33,646 nt of DNA from Chara braunii (lineage: Eukaryota; Streptophyta; Charophyceae; Charales; Characeae), in assembly GCA_003427395.1 (NCBI GenBank), contig BFEA01000588.1, forward strand, positions 49,272 to 82,917. The letters are read 5' to 3'. Position 1 is the stretch's first letter; every line of letters starts with the position of its first letter. Under the pieces are notes generated by a model. The model was not told where the DNA came from. It made no database searches and was given only the letters and a program-made list of their open reading frames with translations. The position numbers and the translations under genes were made by a program. Positions 8,853-19,648 of the stretch are shown here, one piece after another.

Positions 8853-9563
8853 AGGAAAGATGAAGAAGAAGAAGATATTGAAGGAACTATTGAAAAGTCT
8901 TCTTATGTTGATAATTTTCTAGATGAGAAAGATGATGAAGATTATGAAGTACCAAGATCCTATAAGTGGAGTTTATGGCCTGAAGAAAGAGTCTGCTGGG
9001 GAGAAATTCCTGATGCCTATGTCTATGAATCAATTCTCGAAAAAGAAGAAGAGGAAGAACAGAATGACTGGTATGGAAAGATCAATGCAGCAGATGTAGC
9101 AGCTCATGAGATGGGGGAAAATTCAGGCTCAAAGAAAGAAGAAGAAGGTGAGAAGAAAGAGGAAGAGATATCATTCATCTTTGAAGAATACGATGAAATT
9201 TACCAAGAGATTGGGAAGAAAATGAAAAGAGAACAGTTAAAGGAATATTATTGTAAGAACTTAAGGAAAAAGTTCAGGCTAAAGCGGGGTCACTTCTTTG
9301 TGGATGGCAAGGGAGGACTGCCTCCATTAAGAGTGGTATGTGGGAAAGAAAGACAACTGGAAGTAATTGTTGCTTTACACGAGGGGGTTGCTGGCGGTCA
9401 TAAAGCTGCTGTAGCAACCTACTCTAAGACAGTAAAACTTTATTTCTGGCCTGGTGTGAGAGACATGATTTATAGGTTCTGTAAATCATGTGTATTATGT
9501 CATAAGAGATCCACCACAAGGATAATTGAGCCCTTATTCCCTACTATCTTGGTAGAACCATGA
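8853..9563 (+). pseudogene. pol: Acidic linker and integrase zinc-binding domain of A
   Basis: From 8853 the RT frame stays open to TGA 9561. The first 130 or so codons are very acidic (runs of DEEEEDIE and KEEEEEQND). The end holds an HHCC-like domain: HEGVAGGH, then CKSCVLC with FWPGVRDMIYRF between, which in integrases binds zinc and viral DNA ends. The TGA at 9561-9563 stands where Trp is usual (EP-stop-SRVHLD; PW before the core in relatives), so it is a simple nonsense change. Confidence 0.7.
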
Positions 9564-10435
9564 AGCAGAGTTCATTTGGATCTCATCACCATGCCCGGGA
9601 TGAGGTACATATTGAACACGAGAGATAATTTTTCTGGCTATGTTGAGGCAAAGACTCTGAGGAGGAAGACAACTGAACAAGTGGCTGACCGGATAGAGGA
9701 AGTTTATCTCAGGTACCCCTTCATCAGAGACTTTGTCTCAAACAGAGGGTCTGAATTTAGGAATGAGATTGTAAGAAGAACCACTCTCAGATTGGGCGTC
9801 AGAATCCGGTATGTAACTACTTATCATCCTCAAGCGAATGCACCGGTTGAGAGAGGTCACAACACCTTGAAAGATTCATTGGCAAAATGGTGTGAAGGGA
9901 ACCTCGGTAACTGGCCAAAGGTGTTAAGGGCTGCAGTTTATGCTGACAATATTACTGTCAAGAGAACTACTGGTTATGTTCCTTTCACTCTGTGGTATGG
10001 CCGATATGCTACTCTGCCTATTGAAAGTATAATCAGGACATGGTCGAGTCAAAGAGTGACAGGGAATACTCTATCTTAGAGTTTCTTCAGATCAGAATGA
10101 GACAAATATCAGAAGTTGACCAGACAGTAATAGATGCTGCTGAGAGAATGACAACCACCAGATTGCCAGATCAAGAGAGATGGAATAAAAAAAGATACAT
10201 AAGGAAAGAAAAACTGAAGGTTGGTGACGTTGTTCTTCTATTCGACAGTTCTCTTGAGACTCGGTGGACTAAACGATTGGAGCCCAGATGGCTTAGTCCC
10301 TACAGAATTACAGGTGAAGCAGAAGGCAAGGTTTGTGAGAGATCTGAGATGGATGGTTCAAGAGTCCATGACACGGTATCAGGGTCAAGACTTCGTAAGT
10401 TATCTTCAGAGACCCTGACTTGGTCCCTACAATGA
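9564..10435 (+). pseudogene. pol: Integrase core and C-terminus of element A
   Basis: Integrase inserts the DNA copy into the genome using three acids (DDE). Asp is present in VHLDLITMPG. The second, normally in DxGSEF, is Asn (VSNRGSEF, codon AAC at 9741). The Glu in APVERGH is present. A shift near 10030-10040 leads to the C-terminal frame (10040-10435) with a KVGDVVLLFD and TKRLEPRWLSPYRI module, an SH3-like DNA-binding part. No chromodomain follows. Confidence 0.8.
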
Positions 10436-10868
10436 CCTCAAAGAAAGGAAAGAAGAATCGGTCATCCAGTAAGAGAGATGCTTCAGAAAATTAAGAAAAG
10501 TATAGCGAGACAGAAAAGGTACAGCAAAGACAGGAACTTCAACAGACTTTGACTACTCTTACACTGCCAATTTAGTATGTCAATTTTTAGTATGTCAGAC
10601 TTTGACACGAGATACTTGAAAAAGACTTTTCAGATGATCTGTATTCGTTTCTGCATCTGAACTGATTTTATTATTCTCTATAAGCGACGAAATCAGTGAG
10701 ATCAAAGTATCATGAATGCTGAGCCACAGTTGGACCATGAGCATTAGACCCATGCGTGGGGAGTAATTGTAAAGTGCAGTTGCAATGATATTGAGTTTAG
10801 AGAACTCGTGGCTGTGGAACATCAAAAGAGTAACCAGTCTTGATCTCATGATGAAAAGAAAGTCTGAA
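10436..10868 (+). other. Non-coding region after pol of A
   Basis: No gene recognised. Short frames on both strands have no domain. It is the start of an 8.6-kb tail before the second LTR copy. Confidence 0.5.
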
Positions 10869-10869
10869 G

Positions 10870-11046
10870 GGCATAAAGAAGTTCAACTCTACCTGGCCAG
10901 AAAGATGTCAGTAGAGGAACTTTGTGTCTTCTGACTGAGCTGCCCGTCCAAGAGAGCTATCAGGAAGATAGGCATAAAGAAGTTCAGCCTTGCTTGACCA
11001 AGAGAGTTGTCAGCTTGGGGACTTCGTGTTTCTTGACTAAGATGCC
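10870..11046 (+). repeat. Direct repeat, 101-base period, 2 copies
   Basis: GGCATAAAGAAGTTCA starts both copies (10870 and 10971). About 75 bases match with substitutions; the shared parts are the purine-rich start, GTCAG and TGACTNAG. An inverted relation also exists: GATAGGCAT near 10967 and ATGCCTATC near 11042. Confidence 0.7.
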
Positions 11047-11104
11047 TATCTTCAGTCTCAGATGAGGGAAGGAACCTCTCTGGGATCAACACTTTGTACT
11101 TCCT

Positions 11105-11870
11105 GAGGCTGAAGGGAGGTCTCTGGGAAATGCATTGTAGGATGTTGTTTATTGTTGTTTAGTGCCTCTTGAGACTGAAGGGAGGTCTCTTGAGAAATGT
11201 TTGTTCTGTTATTTGGGGTATGGATTGTCTGACTGTGGGTGTGAGATGTCTGCTTGGCTGTCCGTGCCTGGGATTTTATTCTCTAACCTAAAGATGCATT
11301 GATTGTCGGGGCTAGCCAGAGCCTTACCGCAGTAGGTTGCAATCTGGTGGGGTCAGCAGGTCCCCGACGTGAGTGTTGAATTCCGTAGTTGACTGAGGCT
11401 AAGACTCCGGGGGTCTAGCCAGTGAGGTCAAAAGGGGTCGGTCGGAACCCTAGAGGATGCAATCCAGTGAGATTCGCCAGAGCCTGGAACCGTGGTTAGA
11501 CCGTGTCCCACGTTCGAAAATCTGGGCGGGGCAGCCAGCGCCCTAGGCCAAAAACTGGTGGGTGAGCCGGTCCCCGGCCGCAGTGGTCAAATCCGGGTAC
11601 ATGACAGTCTGACTGATGGGAGATCTATTGTCATAGGGTAACCAGACCCGCTATAGTCTGGGTGTCCTGGCGAGAGTGCCAAAGGGCTGCCATACTCGAG
11701 TAGTGGGTATGCTGGTCCTGACCTGGAGCCAGGTTAAAGGGGCCGTCAAGACAAATGGTCTAATTGGTCCTGGTCTGAGGTGGGCCGAATAAGGTATGTC
11801 AGGCTGATGGGAGGTCTGTCATTCCTGGCCAGTGGTGGGCCAAAACCAAGGCAATCAATCACTCTTGGGT
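11105..11870 (+). repeat. Degenerate repeats, GC-rich tail section
   Basis: CTGAAGGGAGGTCTCT occurs twice, 66 bases apart (about 11109 and 11175). Further on, a 45-50 base segment containing CTGGTGGG...GGTCCCCG recurs at about 11340 and 11553, and CTGATGGGAG(A/G)TCT recurs at about 11611 and 11805. No gene lies here. It may be tail sequence of A or another repeat family. Confidence 0.5.
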
Positions 11871-11895
11871 GTGAAGAAGCTGTCTTGCCGTGTCT

Positions 11896-11940
11896 ATTAA
11901 TTTATTAATTTATTAATTTATTATTTTATTATTTTATTTT
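11896..11940 (+). repeat. TTAATTTA-type AT microsatellite
   Basis: TTTATTAA units then TTTATTA units run here, a simple AT-rich repeat. Confidence 0.8.
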
Positions 11941-12069
11941 GGGTTTTATTTTGTTTACTTGTTGCTTGGCTGTTAATTGTCGGGGAGCTTGTTTGCTGGG
12001 GACAGTTTGTTGTCTGTGGAACTCGCTGTTTTGCAGGTATGTAAAGATTTATTTGAAGTTCCTAGACCA

Positions 12070-12240
12070 GGAAAAAAAAGGGGGTTTGGTATCCCCTTCC
12101 CTTTTTATCTGAAAAGTTGAGGAGACACCTCACTCAGATGAGAGAGAGAGGGAAAAGGGTTTGGTATCCCCTGAGTTGCTTGAGAAGCTGAGAAGATATT
12201 TCACTCAAGCCAGAAAACAGGAAAAGGGTTTGGTATGCCC
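12070..12240 (+). repeat. Polypurine-containing tandem repeat, about 72 bases, 2.4 copies
   Basis: Three cores, GGAAAAAAAAGGGGG-TTTGGTATCCCC at 12070, a shorter version at 12150, and at 12220 one with TATGCCC, each begin with a purine run followed by TTTGGTAT. The sequences between (TGAGAAG.TGAG...TCACTCA) also match. A purine run followed by TGGTAT is the form of a polypurine tract beside an LTR start, so one of these could be the plus-strand primer of A. No LTR match is visible after them. Confidence 0.6.
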
Positions 12241-12561
12241 TATCCTCGACATGGCAGACAGAATGAGTGTCTCAAGCATTGGTATCAGACTGATAATATT
12301 CTCGATCTTGCAGCCTAGATGAAGGTTGAGGTAACTCTTTTGCTGTAAAAATCCAGGCAGTAAATAGATATCAGAATGACAAGAGGTTAAGGCCAGCAGC
12401 AAACGAGAAAGTGAAAATATAATCCTTCTTAAATTTATTTGGTGGCCGACAAGCGGCCTGGTTCACGAGGAACCGGCAGGCCCGACTTTAAAGTATTCAA
12501 ATTCTCAAGCCAGGGACGCTATGAAGTGTAACGTGAACTGGAATATCTAAGGGAAATAGAT
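12241..12561. other. No gene seen; small GC-rich hairpin
   Basis: The only structure is an imperfect hairpin at 12455-12483 (GGCCTGGTTC, short loop, GAACC-GGC-AGGCC with a three-base bulge). Confidence 0.4.
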
Positions 12562-13005
12562 TCAGAAATTTGAGAAAAATTCACGCTTATACAGGATGTA
12601 TAAGACAACCATGAACTCAATCTGGAGTAAAGAAAGAAGGAAAAAGATGCAGAAGAGGGTACAGTCGCTAAGGTGAGAAAAAGAAGTCATGCATGGTGCA
12701 GGTAGAGGTGTTGCGGGCACTAAGGCTCTGCTTGCCACGAGAGTGGTAGGGGCTTTGGGAGAGTAAGGAGGAGGAGAGGTGTCGGGTGCGCCATAGCGCG
12801 CCTCAAACTTCTTTTGAAAGTACTCCATCCTGTTTGGGGAGGGAGTTCTTTCACACCACGTAGCAAAAGAGTGGCGAGGACTTCGTGGCTCATCTTCCTC
12901 CTCCTCCGAACTGTATTCACGTCGTGCGTGAGCCGGCGGCTCTTCGCGCGCCTTCCCTCCTCTACCACCTCTCCCTCTACCCTGTCCCCTACGTGCTTCA
13001 GGCAT
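12562..13005 (-). CDS. Possible minus-strand exon: basic, acidic-run, proline-rich protein
   Basis: ATG at 13005 lies in a good context (CACCATGCC). The N-terminus is an RG-rich stretch (RGQGRGRGGRGG), then a YSSEEEEDEPRSP acidic run, then a Pro-rich part (DTSPPPYSPKAP). The last about 45 residues are hydrophobic and look like intron or untranslated sequence: two pyrimidine-tract-plus-AG acceptor-like sites occur there (before about 12675 and about 12625), though I see no strong donor. A TATA box sits about 265 bases upstream (13267-13275). It may be a host gene or the gag start of another element. No family recognised. Confidence 0.35.
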   Translation of the reverse strand: MPEARRGQGRGRGGRGGKAREEPPAHARREYSSEEEEDEPRSPRHSFATWCERTPSPNRMEYFQKKFEARYGAPDTSPPPYSPKAPTTLVASRALVPATPLPAPCMTSFSHLSDCTLFCIFFLLSLLQIEFMVVLYILYKREFFSNF

Positions 13006-13266
13006 GGTGAAAACAAGATGGTGGCTAAGAAGGAAGTAAGAGAGACGAAAGGGTGTCGTACTCAGGAGTACTGCGGTGCGGGAATTGCGAACTGCAAAAG
13101 AAGGGAGAATAAAATTAATTGTGCGGATCGCGCGAGATTGCTGCGAACAGTGAGAAGGAAAACGCGAGTGCTATGAGAACGTGAGAGACCAGTTAGCGTA
13201 GAGGCTGCAATACGAACAACACCGCGAGTCGCAATGAAAAGGAGTGAATGTACCACCCGTACAGGC

Positions 13267-13275
13267 TATTTTATA
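13267..13275 (-). promoter_or_regulatory. TATA box for the minus-strand exon
   Basis: On the minus strand the sequence reads CGGTATAAAATAGCC, a full TATA match. About 30 bases on is the expected start of transcription, giving a leader of about 230 bases to ATG 13005. A CCAAT motif (minus strand) lies near 13530, upstream. Confidence 0.45.
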
Positions 13276-13850
13276 CCGGCTGCACATGCATTTCGACCCA
13301 GCGGGGACGTTGGGTGGGGGTTTGGTAGCATGTCGAAGGGCGCGGTGTCCCGGCCCTCCTCTGTGTGTCAGGTTCCAGCTCAGTACCCGCTTCTCGCTCA
13401 TACGCCCGTGCCTCGTCGGGTAGTTCCCGAGCCTCCGTGACTCTCCTGGAATACTCGAGTAGTACCTTGCAATGGACCGGTCCAGTTGGTGCCTGGCCTC
13501 AGCAAAAGGGTGCGCCACTGGGCTTTCCATTGGTCCACACAGGCTCGGCGCCCTGCTGTACAGCAGAGCACTACCGGCCTGTGGCTGTGGTAGCTGCCGG
13601 GCTCGCCCAGGGACGCGGAAGTAAATAGACCGGCGTGGTCTGCTACGCGCTGAGTGCCCCTTGATCAGGTTATGGGTTAGGTGCACGGGACAGGTCACTG
13701 TCAAAAAGAAAAGGCTAAACAAAAAAAATAAAAGAAAGCAAAATGTGTAAAAGCGAAAAAGAAAGCTAAGAGTCTGATCTACACTCAAATCAGAGCCCTT
13801 GTTTAAATCAGGGCAATCCTAGCGATGTCTGGTCAATGTATCGTTGAGTC
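13276..13850. other. GC-rich stretch upstream of TATA; no gene recognised
   Basis: Frames are open on both strands because of base composition, with no domain. It contains the perfect palindrome GGACCGGTCC (about 13475) and a purine-rich A/G run near 13700-13770. It could be the promoter region of the minus-strand exon. Confidence 0.35.
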
Positions 13851-13853
13851 CTT

Positions 13854-13905
13854 TTTTCTTTTTTTTTCTGCTATTATTATTATTATTATTATTGTTATTA
13901 TTTTA
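13854..13905 (+). repeat. Poly-T and (ATT)n microsatellite
   Basis: T runs are followed by about eight ATT units, a G, then more ATT. The Ile or Leu-rich frames across it are artefacts. Confidence 0.85.
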
Positions 13906-14646
13906 CCGATTTCTCGGATGCGATTTTCCTTTTTTGTTTCCATCACTCCGTGGGAATGCCAGCAGTTCATTTCCGAGCCTTGTTCGCCTTCTGGAGGCCG
14001 AGATGGGCCTGGTCTTTTGGTTATTTCTTTGAATGATTTGCCTGCGAAGCATCGCACGAAGAGACCCCAAAAGAGGGGCAACCTGCGGCCGCTTCGGTAG
14101 GAGGCTTATCACCCCCGTGGAAGGTCATAAGCCCCCTCCTTGCCATCGGACACAGGTACCCAATAGAAGTAGGTCGATGACATGTTTTGAGGAGGGAAGT
14201 ATGCCCATCGGTATCCCATTATGGGACCACTGCTTCGGGCCTGTAGTCACTTCACAGGGACTAGCGGTTGGTAGCGGCGCGGTGAGTCCTGCTAGTGCCC
14301 TGACTGTTGAGATTTTATCCTACATTTTTCTTAAATTTTTTTTTTTACTCTATTTTATTTATCTTCGGAACTTTATATTGTTAACGTAAAAAATTCGAAA
14401 ACAGTCAGGGTCTAATCGATCTTTCCTTTTCTTTGAAGCAGGGGTCTCGATGGGTAGTGATCCTATAAAGAGTGAGAGGGGATAAGTCATGGAATATTGG
14501 GCTGTCTGTGAGGGAAAAGACGCACTCCCTTTTTTTTTGAGAGTCGGGACGCCGTCCGCGGCCAACTGCTTGGTGGTACCCCGTCTGTAATGTGAGCTCC
14601 GACGGAGAGTGGCGCGCTATTCGAGGTTGACGGCCTAGTACTGCGC
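13906..14646. other. No gene recognised; one hairpin and T-run
   Basis: A GGCTTAT...ATAAGCC inverted repeat (14103-14109 with 14127-14133) and a 13-T run near 14334-14347 are the only structures seen. Confidence 0.4.
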
Positions 14647-14715
14647 GGTCTATTGAACGAAGCCTGGCGGTCTATTGAACGAAGCCTGGCCGTCTATTAC
14701 TGAACGAAGCCTGGC
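14647..14715 (+). repeat. 22-base tandem repeat, 3 copies
   Basis: GGTCTATTGAACGAAGCCTGGC is repeated exactly at 14647 and 14669; the third copy (14691-14715) starts with C and has three extra bases (TAC) after TATT. Confidence 0.9.
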
Positions 14716-15193
14716 TATGGCCCAAAGCAATGGCCTTTTTGGCTATAGGCCAGGTCACCTGAGGTTTTACTGGAGCTGGGCGCCTATGCGAGAAGAGGGG
14801 GCTACGGTGGATGCCTGCTTGAGCTGCAGTAAAAGTGACGGGGTGGCTAAGCTAAAAATTAATGTCTACGGAGGGAAAGAACATGAGATGAGGGAGGATG
14901 GAAAAGTGCAGGGGGTAGTCATTGAGGCTCGCAATAGAGCCGGACGAAGGTTCAGGAGGGATGGAGTAACAACGAACCCAAAAGTTATAGTAACTTACCA
15001 TGAAGAAGAAACGTCGACGAGCACAACTGAGCGGGAGCAACAAGAACTGGACCGGGATTCGAACGCGGAGTCAGAGGCTAGTGATGCGCAGACACGGTCG
15101 TGGCACATGCTGGAGCAGTGCCGGAGAGAGCACCCGCCAGCCGAATCCGTAGAGGACGGCCCGGAGGCCAGTTCAGCCCAGTGCAGAGACTGA
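14675..15193 (+). CDS. Hypothetical 172-codon open frame
   Basis: This is the longest plus-strand frame in the unrecognised block. The first residues come from the 22-base tandem repeat, so the true start may be later (Met at about 14718). The middle (LKINVYGGKEHEMREDG, VIEARNRAGRRFRRDG) and the Ser/Thr/Glu-rich end (EEETSTSTTEREQQELDRDS) look protein-like in composition but match no family I know. No convincing promoter. It may be a relic of an unknown element. Confidence 0.25.
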   Translation: MNEAWPSITERSLAMAQSNGLFGYRPGHLRFYWSWAPMREEGATVDACLSCSKSDGVAKLKINVYGGKEHEMREDGKVQGVVIEARNRAGRRFRRDGVTTNPKVIVTYHEEETSTSTTEREQQELDRDSNAESEASDAQTRSWHMLEQCRREHPPAESVEDGPEASSAQCRD

Positions 15194-18000
15194 GAGGGCA
15201 AGACGGTTGTATACACGTGGTCAGCCGTGCGGAGAGAAAAGACGGGGGGCACAAACGGAAAAAGAAGAAAGGTCAGACATTCTTGGAGAAGGAGAAGAGA
15301 TTTCCGTTGATGTCAACTTCCCCTTCCCCCCTGGTTGCTACCTCGTACGATAAGGCGGGTGGAAGCGAGTAGCGGTGGCCCACGAGCTGTGTAAGAAGCA
15401 TCCAACTGAAGTCCCCGGGGCTGCTACTAGCTGCTGGGACAACCGATTTGGTCATTCATGAGAAGAAAAGGGATCGCTTACTTGTGCGTGAGGCACGTGG
15501 AGTGTGACGCTGACACTAGCGCAGTCCAGCTGAGAGAACAGCAGCGAGGCAGTTATAGATGAGCAGAGAAAAGGGGGGCTGCGGTAAGAATAGGCACGAG
15601 AGAGACGCGTGAGTATGGGCGATGAGGGAAGCTTCCGAGTTGACGTCACTTACCTGACTAAGAGCAGCGTGCCGAGAGGAGTCCCCTCGTGGCGTCGCCA
15701 CTTGATACCATGTCCCCTTTTCTGAGCGGGAGGCCCTGCACGCGTGCCTAGGCTAGCAAGTATGCGGACGGCGGAAACCTAGTGCTAGTTTCAGCACTAG
15801 CTGAGAGGTTTGCGGCAGCGGAAACCAGAGGTGGTATGCAGTCAAGATCGAGAAAGAGATTGGGTTACCTGCGTGACTCGTTCGATTGACATTAGCACAT
15901 GTGTTGATCTAGCAAAGAGGGCGGTGATATGAGCACCTATCTATGGTTGGGATTCCAATGTACGCTCTTTTGTGCGCTCAGGCTGTGGCTCGACTTGGTT
16001 GACGTTAACCGCTCCTCCGCTCGATACGCACTTACTACTTTGGCCGACTCCCCTCAATCTTGGCAAGGAAGGTCCCTAGCGTGGTTTGGTATGAAGTTTC
16101 GTTGAAGACCTTATCGAGTTCCATGCATGAGTTATAAAAGCTCAGGTGTCTGCGGCGGACTTGGGTCTGAAGGGCTTTAGAAGAGCGTTTGACGGTCCTT
16201 TTGCGTGATCTCTCATGAGAGGAGGAGCCCAAGGCCAACCTGAAGGCTAACACTTGGAAGGAAGGAATACTTTGCTAATCGAGGCATGAAGGAAGCGGGA
16301 TAGCGGCGGACAATTGGCTTACCAGAGAGCTGCGTCGAGGGGGTTCTGCATGACAAAAGTTAATCATCCTACTTCTGCGCTCGTTTGTGTCAACTCGGAA
16401 AGCCTGTGTATGAAACCACAGTCGATACAAGTTGCCTCGTGACTGTGCACTTGCCAGTCATCGCAAGTGTTCGCTCGAGAGTTGGATCCTTTATCGAGCC
16501 CACGGGGTACCAGGTAAATAGTCTGAGGGATGAGAGATAGATAATACTTGGAGTCTGTGACCGTTGGGCAGCTGAAGCTAATGTAGGACACGTGTCATAC
16601 TATGGCTGGTCTGTGTGAGGTGAATGGACAGCTGATCACTAATGATACCCTTATTTTGGTTGAATGGTTATTCTCCTCCTAAGATTACTGTTCGTTTAAA
16701 GCCTTGGGATGAGGAAGAGGGTGTAAAGGACAAGCGCGATGACAAGTTTGGACGATGGTGACGAGGCTTTGCAGAAAGTCTAAAGGCCTGATTAGGACTC
16801 ATATAAGACGAGGTCCCAGGTAATTTTGCGTGAGAATGCTAACACTCCGACCTTACTTTCGTTGTCCCCGCGTTGAAAGCCTCAGTACTTGTTTGACAGA
16901 GGAACTCATTGAGTGACGTTATTAAATGTTATTCTACTTGGGATGATGGATAATAACACACAAATGATATTTGTCGAGCGAGAGTGAGTCTATTAATGAA
17001 GTTTTGAGTCCCTAGAGACTGTTGTGCAAGCTAGCTGAAATGTGTGAGATCGAATGGGCGTGCGATTGCGCGAGTTTTCTGAGCTCACTGGCGATTGTGT
17101 GATCGTGTTAGCCGGCGATTAAACGAGTTTCGTGTGACCATGGAGATTCTTGCTGCCTTGTGAGTTGTGACAAAGTGAGTCTTTTGATACTCCTGCGATT
17201 GTTTAAGCATATGACTTGACAGGTTTTCAACCTTTACAAGACCATACCAACCAGTGTGTGTTTAAACGAGCGTCTTGAAAACAGGTGCTTGTGCGGGCTT
17301 GTAGAAGTGACCCATGATTTTAGCTTGTTGCTCTAGTTGCCTTCAAAGCTAGCAAATGAGATCAAACCTTGAGTGAGGCTGAGTAATGAGCCAGAGGGGA
17401 AGAAAAATACATAGGGAAGAATAGCGACCCGGGGTATCCTCCTTGTTTGCAATCGTGCTATGGGTAAATGAGCAAGTGAGTGCTATTTTATTGGGACAGA
17501 TCGATAAGGATCAGAGGGAGTGAGCTTGCGCCCATTAATTTGTATGAGTCCGTCGTCTTTGGCCTTGGTGTGCGTTGAACTGATGGGAACGAAACAGCAA
17601 ACCCTGAAAAGAGTTGCATACTTGCTTGCTAAATTGCTAGTTGACGGGGAGTGAGTTCTGAGAGGCTTGAGGTCGGATGTGCATGCAATCAACCCTGAAC
17701 ACAAGAGGAAGGGTAATGATGGGCTAGCCCTGTTCAAGATTCCGCTAACAAGTTGGAGGTATAGCTTGTAGTTGTGGTCGCTATGCAATGAAAAGGGGAA
17801 CACCACTCAAGACGACGGGCCGAACCCTACTTGACCTGCTAGCTTTACGCTAGACTCCTATAGACAAGATATTTATTGATAGCTCTTAATTTGGGCGCAG
17901 CTGAGAGATCAAAGTTGGTTCTCTAGCTAAGCCCCCCCCGTAGCGGTGGCCAAGTAACCCTCAAAAGAGGAGTGGTATTAGTGGTAAGAGTTATGACCTA
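15194..18000. other. Unrecognised region; several minus-strand donor-like sites
   Basis: No gene recognised in 2.8 kb. On the minus strand GTAAG-type splice donors occur near 15650 (CAG|GTAAGT), 15478, 15873 and 16320. A perfect 8-bp hairpin (CTAGTGCT / AGCACTAG) lies at 15779-15800. A block of 7-8 C occurs at about 17932. Short frames such as 17483-17806 (minus) have no support. Confidence 0.35.
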
Positions 18001-18312
18001 GTGAAGACCTCAGTCGACGGTATCACCCCTGATGTTTTCAGAGAAACTGTCAGCGATTCTCTGTTAACTTTTAAGTTGAGATCCCTGAAATACCCGAGGC
18101 GTGAACCAGATTTCCGGTACGACTTTCCGAACAGAGAGTCGTTGTTGACGTTCTCTGGCATGACCCATCCGAGCAAACAGATCTCAAACTGGTCCTTCGT
18201 AGGACCTAAACGAGGTTGTTTTTGTAAGACACGCCATCTGTCTTTCGTAAATCTTGCCACAGATCACACGGCACCAGCCGATCCCCTGGGACCGCCAGGC
18301 AGGTCCAAGTAA
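18001..18312 (+). CDS. Hypothetical 103-codon frame (minus frame also open)
   Basis: The frame reads evenly (LTFSGMTHPSKQISNW, LATDHTAPADPLGPPGRSK) but the opposite strand is open over nearly the same bases (17991-18260), so neither direction is favoured. No family recognised. Confidence 0.2.
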   Translation: MKTSVDGITPDVFRETVSDSLLTFKLRSLKYPRREPDFRYDFPNRESLLTFSGMTHPSKQISNWSFVGPKRGCFCKTRHLSFVNLATDHTAPADPLGPPGRSK

Positions 18313-18826
<514 letters not shown>

Positions 18827-18828
18827 TA

Positions 18829-19020
<192 letters not shown>

Positions 19021-19648
19021 CACTTCTTCTCGAGTTATCAGGCAAGCAGAACATGTGTCTTTCCTTCAAACTTGTCAAGGCAAGAACAGCTAGCGAGTAG
19101 GGTTCGAAAGAGGGACCGTGTACAACATCAATACTCTAATGATACTTTGTGCTGTCTAGCAAGACAAGGAAAGGAACTGGGAAGAGAATGTTATCTAAAG
19201 TGCTCTACACAATGTGAAGACGACGAGAGATCGGACATTAGAGTTAGTGAGGGAGCTCACATCCATTGAGCGTGTTGTCCATCGGAATGGAACTGACGAG
19301 TAATCTCACTACACGTTTTTGAAAACTGTTGACTGAGCACGAGAGGCCGCCGACAGCGAACAGCAGAGGTGAAATAAGAGAAAATCTTGCAAGTGTTGTG
19401 GTACTACTAGGACAAACTGACTTGGTGGGAATCACATAGCAACACTCAGGGACGAAATGGAATAGATTTTCAAACCATTATTTGACCAGTAATCAACCGG
19501 CTCTCAGCTAACTCTCATCTATCCGGGTTACTAGAGTTTTCCAACCGGAGGTTGTCAGCAACCTACTCATTAGCAGAGGTCGAGGCAAAGATCCCTCAGA
19601 ACCCAGCCTTCGGCGAACTCCACGGTCTCACGCCCAAGGGTCAATGTA

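Noticed and set aside
7544-9563. Stop codons at Trp positions as a sign of a changed genetic code or readthrough
   Set aside because: Frameshifts and lost catalytic residues occur in the same genes, and TAA and TAG stops are also present; decay explains all.
10040-10418. Second overlapping frame 10221-10418 as a gene
   Set aside because: It is a shadow of the integrase C-terminal frame at 10040-10435, which has the conserved module.
13171-13788. Minus-strand 205-codon frame
   Set aside because: It covers the TATA box and GC-rich upstream DNA and has no recognisable domain; probably composition-driven.
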